Shown here: in pieces, positions 43,782 through 52,893 of the stretch | Layout: each line of letters starts with the position of its first letter | Numbering within the stretch: position 1 is the first letter of the stretch | Assembly (NCBI RefSeq): GCF_000786215.1 | Contig: NZ_JROG01000004.1 | Location: 372,001-436,000 of the forward strand | Direction of reading: 5' to 3' | From: Sphingomonas sp. 35-24ZXX | GTDB taxonomy: Bacteria > Pseudomonadota > Alphaproteobacteria > Sphingomonadales > Sphingomonadaceae | DNA length: 64,000 nucleotides | Position numbers and translations under genes: made by a program | Notes under the pieces: generated by a model | What the model saw: the letters and a program-made list of their open reading frames with translations, nothing else | Told to the model about the DNA's origin: nothing | The model's database searches: none

Positions 43782-44699
43782 ATGTCCGACGCCGCACTTT
43801 CCGCCGCTCTTGAGCAGGTGAAGGCCGCACAGCACGGCGTTCCCGTCATCAAGGCCTTTTTCGACAAGGACACCAACACCGTGTCCTATGTCGTCCATGA
43901 TCCCGAGTCCCTGCGCGGGGCAGTGATAGACAGCGTGCTGGACTATGACCCCGCATCGGGTCGCACCTCCTTCTCCTCGGCAGACGCGATCATCGCCTAT
44001 GTCGGGGAGAAGGAGCTTGCGATCGACTGGCTGCTGGAGACGCACGCGCATGCCGACCACCTCTCTGCCGCGCCGTATCTGCAGCAGACGCTGGGCGGCA
44101 AGATCGCCATCGGCGCGTCGATCACGCTTGTGCAGAACGTGTTCGGCAAGCTGTTCAACGCCGGCACCGAGTTCGAGCGTGACGGCAGCGATTTCGATGC
44201 GCTGTTCCACGACGGCGACCAGTTCAAGATCGGCCATCTGGACGTGACGGTGCTGCACGTGCCGGGCCATACGCCTGCAGACATCGCCTATGTCATCGGC
44301 GATGCGGTGTTTGTCGGCGATACCATGTTCATGCCCGACTATGGCACGGCGCGGTGCGATTTCCCGGGCGGCGATGCGCGCACCCTGTTCCGCTCGCTGC
44401 GTCGCATATTGGAGCTGCCCGGCGATACCCGGCTGTTCATGTGCCACGACTATCTGCCTGAGGGCCGCGACCATTTCGTCTGGGAAACCACGGTGGCCGA
44501 ACAGCGCGCGAACAATGTGCACGCGCATGACGGGATCACCGAGGACGAATTCGTGGCGATGCGCGAGGCACGCGACGCGACCCTGGACATGCCGCGGCTG
44601 ATCCTGCCTTCGGTGCAGGTCAACATGCGCGCAGGCCATCTGCCCGAGCCGGAAGAGAACGGCGTGCGCTATCTCAAGATTCCTCTGAACGCCCTGTGA
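43782..44699 (+). CDS. blh: MBL-fold sulfur dioxygenase-like protein (Blh/ETHE1 family)
   Basis: Predicted non-heme-iron persulfide dioxygenase, turning glutathione persulfide into sulfite. 305 residues; the metal site is THAHADHLSAAP with H88, H90, D92 and H93, then HVPGHTPADIAY and VGDTMFMPDYGTARCDFPGG, the last being typical of ETHE1/Blh proteins. The C-terminal QVNMRAGHLPEPEENGVRYL is the Blh tail. AGAGGA precedes the ATG. It begins the plus-strand part of the sulfide module. Confidence 0.92.
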   Translation: MSDAALSAALEQVKAAQHGVPVIKAFFDKDTNTVSYVVHDPESLRGAVIDSVLDYDPASGRTSFSSADAIIAYVGEKELAIDWLLETHAHADHLSAAPYLQQTLGGKIAIGASITLVQNVFGKLFNAGTEFERDGSDFDALFHDGDQFKIGHLDVTVLHVPGHTPADIAYVIGDAVFVGDTMFMPDYGTARCDFPGGDARTLFRSLRRILELPGDTRLFMCHDYLPEGRDHFVWETTVAEQRANNVHAHDGITEDEFVAMREARDATLDMPRLILPSVQVNMRAGHLPEPEENGVRYLKIPLNAL

Positions 44700-45151
44700 C
44701 AGGGGGCATGACCTTGCCCGGATTTCCCGAAGCGATGCCGCTGCAGGGGCTGGCGGGCGGGCTGATGATCGGCCTGTCCGCCGCCATCATGCTGCTGATG
44801 CTGGGACGGATTGCAGGCGTCAGCGGCCTTGCCGCGCGCGCCACCGGGCTTTCGGCGAGCGGCGCACCGCGCAGCATCGCGGTCGCGTTCGTCATCGGCC
44901 TGCCGCTGGGGGCATGGCTGATCAGCCAGGCCGCAGGGCCTGTGGTCACCCGTTTCCCTGACAGCCCCTGGCCGCTGCTGATCGGCGGCTTGCTGGTGGG
45001 CTATGGCACCAGGCTGGGCTCGGGCTGCACCAGCGGCCACGGGGTTTGCGGCATGTCGCGGCTCTCGCCGCGCTCGCTCGCCGCCACCGCCCTGTTCATG
45101 GCCAGCGGCTTTGTCACCGTCGCATTGCTGCGGATGGGAGAGCTGCTGTGA
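44696..45151 (+). CDS. YeeE/YedE-family membrane protein, first half
   Basis: 151 residues with about four membrane segments. The motif GTRLGSGCTSGHGVCGMSRL contains the cysteine-bearing turn used by YeeE-type proteins to pass thiosulfate or persulfide. I start at the GTG overlapping the stop of the previous gene (GTGA); the ATG at 44708 is the alternative. It is translated next to its partner half. Confidence 0.88.
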   Translation: MTGGMTLPGFPEAMPLQGLAGGLMIGLSAAIMLLMLGRIAGVSGLAARATGLSASGAPRSIAVAFVIGLPLGAWLISQAAGPVVTRFPDSPWPLLIGGLLVGYGTRLGSGCTSGHGVCGMSRLSPRSLAATALFMASGFVTVALLRMGELL

Positions 45152-45558
45152 GACAAGGTGCGATTGCCCTCGCAGCCGGGCTGCTGTTCGGTGCGGGACT
45201 CGCGGTCTCGGGCATGGCCGATCCGCAAAGGGTGCAGGCGTTCCTCGATCTCGGCGGCGACTGGGATCCGACGCTCGCCTTTGTCATGGGCGGCGCGATG
45301 CTGGTGATGGTTGTCGCCTGGGCAATCCAGCGGCGCATGGCTGCGCCTGTTGCTGCCGGTAAGTTCGATCTGCCGGCGACCAACCGGATCGATGCCAGGC
45401 TCGCCATCGGCGCGCTGATCTTCGGTGCGGGCTGGGGCATCGGCGGGCTGTGCCCCGGTCCCGCCATCGCCGATCTCGCCATCGCGCCGGTTCAGGCGGC
45501 GATGTTCGTCGCCGCCATGCTCGCTGGCATGGCGATCCACCGCTTCACCACCCGCTAG
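45148..45558 (+). CDS. YeeE/YedE-family membrane protein, second half (DUF6691-like)
   Basis: 136 residues from a GTG at 45148 overlapping the preceding stop (GTGA), with GGAGAG just upstream. About four membrane segments; GAGLAVSGMADPQRVQAFLD and FGAGWGIGGLCPGPAIADLA are the family blocks, the latter with the cysteine. Together with the preceding gene it makes a split YeeE/YedE unit, common in BigR-controlled sulfide operons and thought to move sulfur species. Confidence 0.9.
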   Translation: MRQGAIALAAGLLFGAGLAVSGMADPQRVQAFLDLGGDWDPTLAFVMGGAMLVMVVAWAIQRRMAAPVAAGKFDLPATNRIDARLAIGALIFGAGWGIGGLCPGPAIADLAIAPVQAAMFVAAMLAGMAIHRFTTR

Positions 45559-45592
45559 TCGCGTTCCGCCCGCGCGCGCAGAGGACATCCGC

Positions 45593-46885
45593 ATGAACGA
45601 TCCCCATCCTGCCGATCCGGTTTCCTGTGCGCCGCACATCGCGTCGCAGCCGGCGACCCTCATCCATGACGTCGTCATTGTCGGCGGCGGCAGCGCGGGC
45701 ATCGCGACCGCCGCCAGCCTGCTCAAGCGCAACCCCCGGCTGTCGATCGCGATCATCGAACCGTCCGAGGTGCATTACTACCAACCCGGCTGGACGATGG
45801 TCGGCGGGGGCATTTTCGATGCCGCGGTGACGCGCCGCTCGGAGGAATCGGTGATGCCCGATGGCGTCACCTGGATCCGCGCCTCGGCCAGCGGCTTTGC
45901 GCCCGATGACGACCGCGTCATCCTCGCCGATGGCAGTGACGTCCGCTACCGGGTGCTCGTTGCGTGCCCTGGCATCAAGCTGGACTGGGACGCCATTCCC
46001 GGCCTGCGCGAGGCTCTCGGCAACTCCGGCGTCACCTCGAACTATGGCTATGATCTTGCCCCCTACACCCGACAGCTGGTCGACGGGCTGAAGGGGGGCC
46101 GCGCGCTGTTCACCCAGCCGCCGATGCCGATCAAGTGCGCGGGCGCGCCGCAAAAGGCGATGTACCTGTCGTGCACCCGCTGGGAGAAATCGGGCGTGCT
46201 GCCCAACATCGATGTGCAGTTCCACACCGCAGGCGCGGTGCTGTTCGGCGTTCCGGCCTATGTCCCGGCGCTGATGGAATATGTCGCGCGCTATGACGCG
46301 CAATTGAACTTCGAATCGAAGCTGGTGGCGATCGATGGCCCCGGCGGCTTTGCGACCTTCGAGCAGAGGCGCGGTGATGATGTGACCCGCGTCGACGAAC
46401 GCTTTGACATGATCCATGTCGTGCCGCCGCAGACCGCGCCCGATTTCGTCCGGACGAGCCCGCTTGCCGCCGCATCCGGCTTCATCGATGTCGACGAGGC
46501 GACGCTGCGCCATGCCCGCTATGCCAATGTCTTCGCGCTGGGCGACGCCTGCAGCGCCTCGAACGCCAAGACCATGGCGGCGGCGCGCAAGCAGGCCCCG
46601 GTGGTGGCGGTGAACGTGCTGGCCGCGCTCGAAGGCAAGCCGCCGGTCGCCGATTATGATGGCTATGGCAGCTGCCCGCTGACCGTGGAATCGGGCAAGA
46701 TCGTGCTCGCCGAATTCGGCTATGGCGGCAAGCTGCTGCCCAGCTTCCCCAGATGGCTGATCGACGGCACCCGGCCTTCGCGCCTGTCCTGGCTGCTCAA
46801 GGACACGATCCTGCCGCCGGTCTATTGGCACGGGATGCTGAAAGGGCGCGAATGGATGGCCAGGCCGCACAGGATCGGCAGCTGA
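45593..46885 (+). CDS. sqr: sulfide:quinone oxidoreductase, type II-like
   Basis: Flavoprotein on the inner membrane surface that oxidises sulfide to persulfide and reduces ubiquinone. 430 residues starting MNDPHPADPVSCAPHIASQP; AGAGGA precedes the ATG. The FAD motif VVIVGGGSAGIATAASLL (27-44), PIKCAGAPQKAMYLSC with C182 and YDGYGSCPLTVESGKIVLAE with C361 match the two catalytic cysteines of human SQOR-type enzymes. FALGDACSA holds the second FAD contact. Neighbours (dioxygenase, YeeE halves, SulP) fit this function. Confidence 0.94.
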   Translation: MNDPHPADPVSCAPHIASQPATLIHDVVIVGGGSAGIATAASLLKRNPRLSIAIIEPSEVHYYQPGWTMVGGGIFDAAVTRRSEESVMPDGVTWIRASASGFAPDDDRVILADGSDVRYRVLVACPGIKLDWDAIPGLREALGNSGVTSNYGYDLAPYTRQLVDGLKGGRALFTQPPMPIKCAGAPQKAMYLSCTRWEKSGVLPNIDVQFHTAGAVLFGVPAYVPALMEYVARYDAQLNFESKLVAIDGPGGFATFEQRRGDDVTRVDERFDMIHVVPPQTAPDFVRTSPLAAASGFIDVDEATLRHARYANVFALGDACSASNAKTMAAARKQAPVVAVNVLAALEGKPPVADYDGYGSCPLTVESGKIVLAEFGYGGKLLPSFPRWLIDGTRPSRLSWLLKDTILPPVYWHGMLKGREWMARPHRIGS

Positions 46886-46888
46886 CCG

Positions 46889-48658
46889 ATGCGCCTTTCG
46901 CGCTATCTGCCGGTGCTCGCATGGGGCCGCGCCTATAACGGCACCACGCTGACCAACGATCTGGTGGCGGCGGGGATCGTCACGATCATGCTGATCCCGC
47001 AGAGTCTGGCTTATGCGATGCTGGCGGGGCTGCCGCCCGAGATTGGGCTCTATGCCTCGATCCTGCCGATCATCGCTTATGCCCTGTTCGGCACCAGCCG
47101 CGCGCTGGCGGTGGGGCCGGTGGCGGTGATCTCGCTGATGACGCTGACCGCCGCGAGCAGCATCGCCCCGCCGGGTAGCGCGGAATTCATCGCGGCGACC
47201 TTGGTGCTGGCGCTGCTGTCGGGGCTCATGCTGCTGGTCATGGGTGTGCTCAGGCTGGGCTTTCTCGCCAACCTGCTATCGCATCCCGTCGTCTCGGGCT
47301 TCATCACCGCATCGGGGCTGATCATTGCGACCAGCCAGCTCAAGTCGATCCTTGGCATCAAGGCGAGCGGCGAGGTGATGCCCGAGCTGGTCAGCACCCT
47401 GGCCGCCAATCTGCCGCAGACCAATATCCCGACGCTGATCATCGGGGTCGTCTCCACCGCGTTCCTGTTCTGGGTGCGCAAGGGGCTGAAGCCGCTGCTG
47501 ATCAGCCTGGGCCTCAAGCCGCGCACTGCTGACCTCACCGCCAAGGCCGGGCCGATCGCGGCTGTCGCAGTCTCGACCCTGGCGGTGGTGTGGCTCGATC
47601 TGGAGGCAGCGGGCGTCAGGACCGTCGGGCAAATCCCGCAGAGCCTGCCGCCGTTCACCGTGCCGCTATTCGATGCGGCGCTGTGGCAGCAGCTCGCCAT
47701 CCCCGCGCTGCTGCTCAGCGTCATCGGCTTTGTCGAAAGCGTCTCGGTGGCGCAGACCCTGGCCGCCAAGAAGCGCCAGCGGATCAACCCGGACCAGGAG
47801 CTGATCGGGCTGGGGGCGGCGAATGTCGCGGCCGCCTTTTCGGGCGGCTATCCGGTGACCGGCGGCTTTGCGCGCTCGGTGGTCAATTTCGATGCGGGGG
47901 CAGAAACGCCGGCGGCAGGCGCCTATACCGCGGTCGGCATTGCCATCGCGGCGCTGTTCCTCACCCCGTATCTCGCCTCGCTGCCGATCGCGACACTGGC
48001 CGCGACGATCATCGTGGCGGTGCTCAGCCTGGTGGACGTGAAGACTCCGCGCCACATCTGGCGCTATTCGCGCGCCGATTTCGCAGCGATGGCGGCAACC
48101 GTGCTGGTGACCTTGCTGGTGGGGGTCGAGCCGGGGGTCATCGCCGGGGTCGGCCTGTCGCTGGCGCTGTTCCTGTGGCGCGCATCGCGGCCGCATGCTG
48201 CAGTTGTCGGGCGCGTGCCGGGCACCGAACATTTCCGCAACGTCAAGCGGCACACCGTGCTCACCGATCCGCGCATCCTCACCATCCGGATCGACGAGAG
48301 CCTGACCTATCTCAACGCCCGCTGGCTCGAGGAATTCGTGCTCGAGCAAGTTGCCGAGACTCCGCGGCTGCGGCATCTGGTGCTGATGGCATCGGCGGTG
48401 AACGCGATCGACGCCTCCGCGCTCGAGAGCCTAGAGGCGATCAACCACCGGCTGGCCGATGCCGGCGTCAGCCTGCACCTTTCGGAGGTGAAGGGCCCGG
48501 TGATGGACGCGCTGGAGCGCTCGCACCTGCTGCATGACCTCACCGGCGAGGTCTGGCTGTCGCAGGACCAGGCGTTCTCGGCGCTGCTGCTGCGCGCTGA
48601 CGAGGAGGATGCTCCCCAGGCCGGCAGCGACACATGGATGGCCCGCGGTCTGATCTGA
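46889..48658 (+). CDS. SulP-family anion transporter with STAS domain
   Basis: 589 residues: about 11-12 membrane segments with the SulP signature PQSLAYAMLAGLPPEIGLYA near the start and GGYPVTGGFARSVVNFDAGA, then a cytosolic STAS domain (about 455-560, with LVLMASAVNAIDASALESLE). SulP proteins carry sulfate, sulfite, bicarbonate or organic anions. Beginning 3 bp after the sqr stop, it probably moves the sulfite or sulfate produced by this module; direction and substrate are inferred. Confidence 0.93.
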   Translation: MRLSRYLPVLAWGRAYNGTTLTNDLVAAGIVTIMLIPQSLAYAMLAGLPPEIGLYASILPIIAYALFGTSRALAVGPVAVISLMTLTAASSIAPPGSAEFIAATLVLALLSGLMLLVMGVLRLGFLANLLSHPVVSGFITASGLIIATSQLKSILGIKASGEVMPELVSTLAANLPQTNIPTLIIGVVSTAFLFWVRKGLKPLLISLGLKPRTADLTAKAGPIAAVAVSTLAVVWLDLEAAGVRTVGQIPQSLPPFTVPLFDAALWQQLAIPALLLSVIGFVESVSVAQTLAAKKRQRINPDQELIGLGAANVAAAFSGGYPVTGGFARSVVNFDAGAETPAAGAYTAVGIAIAALFLTPYLASLPIATLAATIIVAVLSLVDVKTPRHIWRYSRADFAAMAATVLVTLLVGVEPGVIAGVGLSLALFLWRASRPHAAVVGRVPGTEHFRNVKRHTVLTDPRILTIRIDESLTYLNARWLEEFVLEQVAETPRLRHLVLMASAVNAIDASALESLEAINHRLADAGVSLHLSEVKGPVMDALERSHLLHDLTGEVWLSQDQAFSALLLRADEEDAPQAGSDTWMARGLI

Positions 48659-48730
48659 GGCGCGGAAAAAGGGCTGGATGACCTGCCCGCATTTCGGGCA
48701 TGGTTACGCTCGAAACTATTCCCTGGCGCC

Positions 48731-48751
48731 GCACCGGGCGATTCCCGGTGC
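48731..48751. terminator. hairpin after the sulfide operon
   Basis: GCACCGGG and CCCGGTGC, perfect 8-bp stem with loop CGATT, 72 bp after the SulP stop and 28 bp before the next start. It lacks a U-run; it may end the operon or form part of the next leader. Confidence 0.4.
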
Positions 48752-48779
48752 TCCCTTTGCCGACAAAGGCCCATTTGCG

Positions 48780-51137
48780 ATGATCACTCAGGTTGCCACC
48801 CCCCAGAGCGCCGAAGACCGCGCCGAGACCGTCCGGCTGCTGACCGAGATCGAACAGCGGCTGCGCTGGCTGTCGTCGTGGATGATCCACAATGCCAACA
48901 ACCTGCGCGACAAGCGCGACGGGCTCAAGGTCGGCGGGCATCAGGCGAGCTGCGCGTCGATGACCGCGATCATGGCGGCGCTCTATTTCCAAGCGTTGCG
49001 CCCGCAGGACAAGGTGGCGGTCAAGCCGCACGCAGGACCGGTGCTGCACGCGATCCATTACCTTCTCGACGAGCAGACCCGCGAGAAGATGGAGCGGTTC
49101 CGCGGGCTGGGCGGAGTGCAGAGCTATCCCTCGCGCACCAAGGACAGCATTCCGGTCGATTTCTCGACCGGCTCTGTCGGCCTCGGCGTTGCGATCACGG
49201 CATTTTCCTCGCTGGTGCAGGATTATCTGATCGCGCACGGCCAGATGCGCGAAGAGCAATCGGGGCGGATGATCGCGCTGATGGGCGATGCCGAGCTCGA
49301 CGAGGGCAATATCTACGAATGCCTGATCGAGGGTTACAAGCACGACCTGCGCAACTGCTGGTGGATCGTCGATTATAATCGCCAGTCGCTCGATGCGACC
49401 ACCGCCGACCGCATGTTCCGCCGCTTCGACGACATCTTCGAGACCTGCGGCTGGCGGGTGGTGACCTTGAAGCACGGCAAGCTGCAGCGCGAGGCGTTCA
49501 CGCAGCCGGGCGGCAAGGCGCTGGAAGACTGGATCGAGACCTGTCCCAACGCCGATTTTGCCGCGCTCACCTATCTCGGCGGTGCGGCGTGGCGCGAGCG
49601 GCTGCTGCACGATATCGGCAAGAAGCGCGGCGTGGCCGAACTGCTCGGCGCGCATGACGATGCGTCGCTTGCACGGCTGATGACCAATCTGGGCGGCCAT
49701 TGCATCGAGACGCTGCTCGAAGCGTTCGACCGGATGGACGACGACCGGCCCACCTTGCTGATCGCCTATACCGTCAAGGGCTTTGGCCTGCCGCTCGCCG
49801 GGCACAAGGACAACCATTCCGGCATGATGAACGGCACGCAGATCGAAGGGCTGCGCGACACATTGGGCATCGCTGCGGGCGAGGAATGGGGCAAATGGGC
49901 AGGGCTGGGCGACAATCTGGCCGCCACGTTGCAGGCGTTTGTCGACAAGAGCCCGATCGCGCGCAAGCAGGCCGAGTTCGCCGCGCCCGCGATCCCCTTG
50001 CCCGATCGTCTGCCGGTGCCCGAAGGTGCCGAGCAATCGACCCAGGCCGCGTTCGGCAAGGTGCTGCACGATCTGGCGAAGTCCGACGCGCCGCTCGCCG
50101 ACCGGCTGGTCACCACCGCGCCCGATGTCACGCAGACCACCAACCTGGGGGCTTTCGTCAACCAGCGCGGGCTGTTCCGGCGGCAGGAGCTGGCCGATGT
50201 GTTCCAGCGGGTGAAGATTCCCAGCGCGCAGAAATGGTCGGCGCACCGCGCGGGCCAGCATATCGAGCTGGGCATTGCCGAGAACAATTTCTTCCTCGCG
50301 CTGGCGGCGCTTGGCCTGTCCGCTCAGCATTTCGGCACGCGGCTGATGCCGGTGGGCACGGTCTACGATCCGTTCATCGCGCGCGGGCTCGATGCGCTCA
50401 ATTACGGCTGCTACCAGGATTCGCGCTTCCTGCTGGTCGGCACGCCATCGGGCATCACGCTGGCGGGTGAGGGCGGCGCGCACCAATCGATCAACACTCC
50501 GCTGATCGGCATGGGCCAGCCGGGGCTGGAAAGTTTCGAACCGGCATTTGCCGACGAGGTCGCATTGATGATGCGCTGGGCCTTCGACCATTTGCAGGCA
50601 GACGGCGGAAGCTCGGTCTATCTGCGGCTGACCACGCGGGTGATCGAGCAGGTCGTCCGGACCGATTCCAGCTGGGAGGACGATGCGATCGCGGGCGCCT
50701 ACTGGCTGCGCGCGCCGGGCCCTGGTGCGCAGGCGGCGATCGCCTATTGCGGTGCGGTCGCACCCGAGGCGATCGCGGCGTGGGAGGCGCTGAAGGACGA
50801 CATCCCGGGCCTTGGCCTGCTCGCCGTCACCTCGCCCGACCGGCTGCACCGCGACTGGTCGGCGCAACGCGCGGCGCGCTGGACGGGTAATGCGCAGACG
50901 CAGAGCCACATCGCGACTTTGCTCGGGCAGCTTGCTCCCGGCGCGGGGCTGGTCACCGTGCTCGACGGATCGCCTGCCGCACTGTCGTGGCTGGGCGGCG
51001 TGCGTGGGCACCGGGTCAGCCCCCTGGGCACCGACCGTTTCGGCCAGACCGGCGATTTGCCGGATCTGTATCGCACCTACCGGCTCGACCGCGAGGCGAT
51101 CATCGATGCGATGGCAGAGCTGTTCGTCGGCGGCTGA
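48780..51137 (+). CDS. transketolase / pyruvate dehydrogenase E1-like ThDP enzyme
   Basis: 785 residues starting MITQVATPQSAEDRAETVRL, laid out as homodimeric AceE-type E1 or transketolase. The ThDP motif runs from GDAELDEGN (169-177) to DYN (198-200); KDNHSGMMNGTQIEGLRD lies in the middle and the pyrimidine domain has GLFRRQELADVF then HIELGIAENNFFLA. The size is between transketolase (about 660) and AceE (about 890). No lipoyl E2 or E3 lies nearby, so it may act alone as an alpha-keto acid decarboxylase or transketolase. Similarity to MdeB-type E1 homologues of methionine catabolism is possible but uncertain. Confidence 0.85.
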   Translation: MITQVATPQSAEDRAETVRLLTEIEQRLRWLSSWMIHNANNLRDKRDGLKVGGHQASCASMTAIMAALYFQALRPQDKVAVKPHAGPVLHAIHYLLDEQTREKMERFRGLGGVQSYPSRTKDSIPVDFSTGSVGLGVAITAFSSLVQDYLIAHGQMREEQSGRMIALMGDAELDEGNIYECLIEGYKHDLRNCWWIVDYNRQSLDATTADRMFRRFDDIFETCGWRVVTLKHGKLQREAFTQPGGKALEDWIETCPNADFAALTYLGGAAWRERLLHDIGKKRGVAELLGAHDDASLARLMTNLGGHCIETLLEAFDRMDDDRPTLLIAYTVKGFGLPLAGHKDNHSGMMNGTQIEGLRDTLGIAAGEEWGKWAGLGDNLAATLQAFVDKSPIARKQAEFAAPAIPLPDRLPVPEGAEQSTQAAFGKVLHDLAKSDAPLADRLVTTAPDVTQTTNLGAFVNQRGLFRRQELADVFQRVKIPSAQKWSAHRAGQHIELGIAENNFFLALAALGLSAQHFGTRLMPVGTVYDPFIARGLDALNYGCYQDSRFLLVGTPSGITLAGEGGAHQSINTPLIGMGQPGLESFEPAFADEVALMMRWAFDHLQADGGSSVYLRLTTRVIEQVVRTDSSWEDDAIAGAYWLRAPGPGAQAAIAYCGAVAPEAIAAWEALKDDIPGLGLLAVTSPDRLHRDWSAQRAARWTGNAQTQSHIATLLGQLAPGAGLVTVLDGSPAALSWLGGVRGHRVSPLGTDRFGQTGDLPDLYRTYRLDREAIIDAMAELFVGG

Positions 51138-51308
51138 GCCGAAGGCGGATTGGCGGCAAACCAAATCATAGATGGGGCGCCCCCCGCGTCAGACGCATTT
51201 AGCGGGTACTCATTCCTAATTTCGGGCAATAGCATCTTTTTTGGCCATGATGCGTTGCTCTCCCCGTGGGGAGCTGCTCGGGCGGCCCGGAAGGAAAGAC
51301 AGACAGAC

Positions 51309-51941
51309 ATGAATGGCAAGGGTGAACTCGCTGTGTCGCGACGCGGCGTGATCGTGGGCGGGACATCCGCCGTGGCGCTGGCATCGCTGCCGGCGACGGC
51401 GCAGGAACGTGTCCCTGGCAAGCCACCTGCGGCGATGCCCGTAAAATTCGACGTCAACGGCAAGCCGGTCGAGCTTACGCTGGATACGCGCACCACCCTG
51501 CTGGATGCCCTGCGCGAACACCTCAAGCTTACCGGTACCAAGAAGGGCTGCGATCATGGCCAGTGCGGTGCCTGCACGGTCATCGTCAACGGCCAGCGGA
51601 TCAATTCCTGCCTCAGCCTCGCGGTCCAGCATCAGGGCGATTCGATCAAGACGATCGAAGGCCTCGGCACGCCCGACAAGCTGCATCCGATGCAGGCGGC
51701 CTTCATCAAGCACGATGGCTATCAGTGCGGCTATTGCACACCGGGCCAGATCTGCTCGGCCGTGGCGGTGCTCGACGAGATCAAGGCGGGTGTGCCCAGC
51801 CATGTGCAGGACAATATCACCGCCAGGCCGCGGGTCAGTGCCGACGAGCTTCGCGAGCGGATGAGCGGCAACATCTGCCGCTGCGGCGCCTATTCGAACA
51901 TTGCCGAGGCTATCCTCGAGACCGCTGGAGCCAAGGCATGA
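51309..51941 (+). CDS. paoA: aldehyde dehydrogenase, [2Fe-2S] subunit
   Basis: 210 residues. A twin-arginine leader (S10-R11-R12-G13, then a hydrophobic run to ATAQ) sends the complex to the periplasm. The ferredoxin-like cluster has C81, C86, C89 and C101, and the all-helical cluster has C140, C143, C190 and C192. The length and leader match PaoA. Its ATGA stop overlaps the start of paoB. Confidence 0.95.
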   Translation: MNGKGELAVSRRGVIVGGTSAVALASLPATAQERVPGKPPAAMPVKFDVNGKPVELTLDTRTTLLDALREHLKLTGTKKGCDHGQCGACTVIVNGQRINSCLSLAVQHQGDSIKTIEGLGTPDKLHPMQAAFIKHDGYQCGYCTPGQICSAVAVLDEIKAGVPSHVQDNITARPRVSADELRERMSGNICRCGAYSNIAEAILETAGAKA

Positions 51942-52888
51942 AGAGCTTCACCTACGAGCGCGCCAAGACTCCGGCCGAGGCTGCAGCAGCCGTCGCCAAG
52001 GTGCCCGGCGCAAAATTCCTCGCGGGCGGCACCAACCTGCTCGACCTGATGAAGCTGGAAATCGAGACGCCGACGCATCTGGTCGATGTGCAGGACACAG
52101 GCCTCGATACGATCGAGGACACGGCCGATGGCGGCCTGCGTATCGGCGCTTTGGTCACAAACACCGCGCTCGCCTCGCACAAGCGCGTGCGGCAGGACTA
52201 TGGCGTGCTGTCGCGCGCGATTGTCGCGGGCGCTTCGGGCCAGCTGCGCAACAAGGCGACGACGGCGGGCAACCTGCTCCAGCGCACCCGCTGCCCCTAT
52301 TTCTACGACACCAACATGGCGTGCAACAAGCGCCAGCCCGGCTCTGGCTGCGCGGCGCTCAAGGGCTTCTCGCGCCAGCTCGCCGTGATCGGCACATCCG
52401 ACACATGCATCGCCACCTATCCCGGCGACATGGCGATCGCGCTGCGCGTGCTCGATGCCACGATCGCTACCGTCAAGCCCAATGGCCAGACTCGGACGAT
52501 CGCGATGGCCGATTTCCACCGTCTGCCGGGCGATACGCCTCAGATCGACACCGTTCTCGAACGCGGCGAACTGATCACCCATGTCGATCTGCCCAGCCCG
52601 ATCGGCGGTCAGCATTTCTACAAGAAGGTGCGCGACCGGGCGTCCTATGCCTTTGCCCTGGTGTCGGTCGCTGCGGTGATCCAGCCCGACGGCAAGACCC
52701 GGGCGGCCTTCGGCGGCATGGCGCCCAAGCCCTGGCGTGTCGAGGCGGCCGAAGCCGGTCTGCACGGGGACCGGGCAGCGGCGTTCAAGGCGATCTTTGC
52801 GGGTGCCCGGCCGACAGAAGAAAACGCGTTCAAGATACCGTTGGCCGAGCGTGCGCTCGCGTCGGTCGTCGCGCAGACAAGGAGCTGA
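51938..52888 (+). CDS. paoB: aldehyde dehydrogenase, FAD-binding subunit
   Basis: 316 residues, FAD domain of the xanthine-oxidase family: [20 protein letters not shown] binds the flavin, and [19 protein letters not shown] is typical. Between 119 and 157 lie C119, C129, C138 and C157, in the insertion that in E. coli PaoB holds an extra [4Fe-4S] cluster. It starts in the stop of paoA and its stop is 5 bp before paoC, so they form one transcript and one complex. Confidence 0.95.
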   Translation: MKSFTYERAKTPAEAAAAVAKVPGAKFLAGGTNLLDLMKLEIETPTHLVDVQDTGLDTIEDTADGGLRIGALVTNTALASHKRVRQDYGVLSRAIVAGASGQLRNKATTAGNLLQRTRCPYFYDTNMACNKRQPGSGCAALKGFSRQLAVIGTSDTCIATYPGDMAIALRVLDATIATVKPNGQTRTIAMADFHRLPGDTPQIDTVLERGELITHVDLPSPIGGQHFYKKVRDRASYAFALVSVAAVIQPDGKTRAAFGGMAPKPWRVEAAEAGLHGDRAAAFKAIFAGARPTEENAFKIPLAERALASVVAQTRS

Positions 52889-52893
52889 TCATC

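Noticed and set aside
48540-51164. Minus-strand open frame of about 870 codons across the E1-like gene
   Set aside because: Shadow of the plus-strand gene, whose ThDP motifs are clear.
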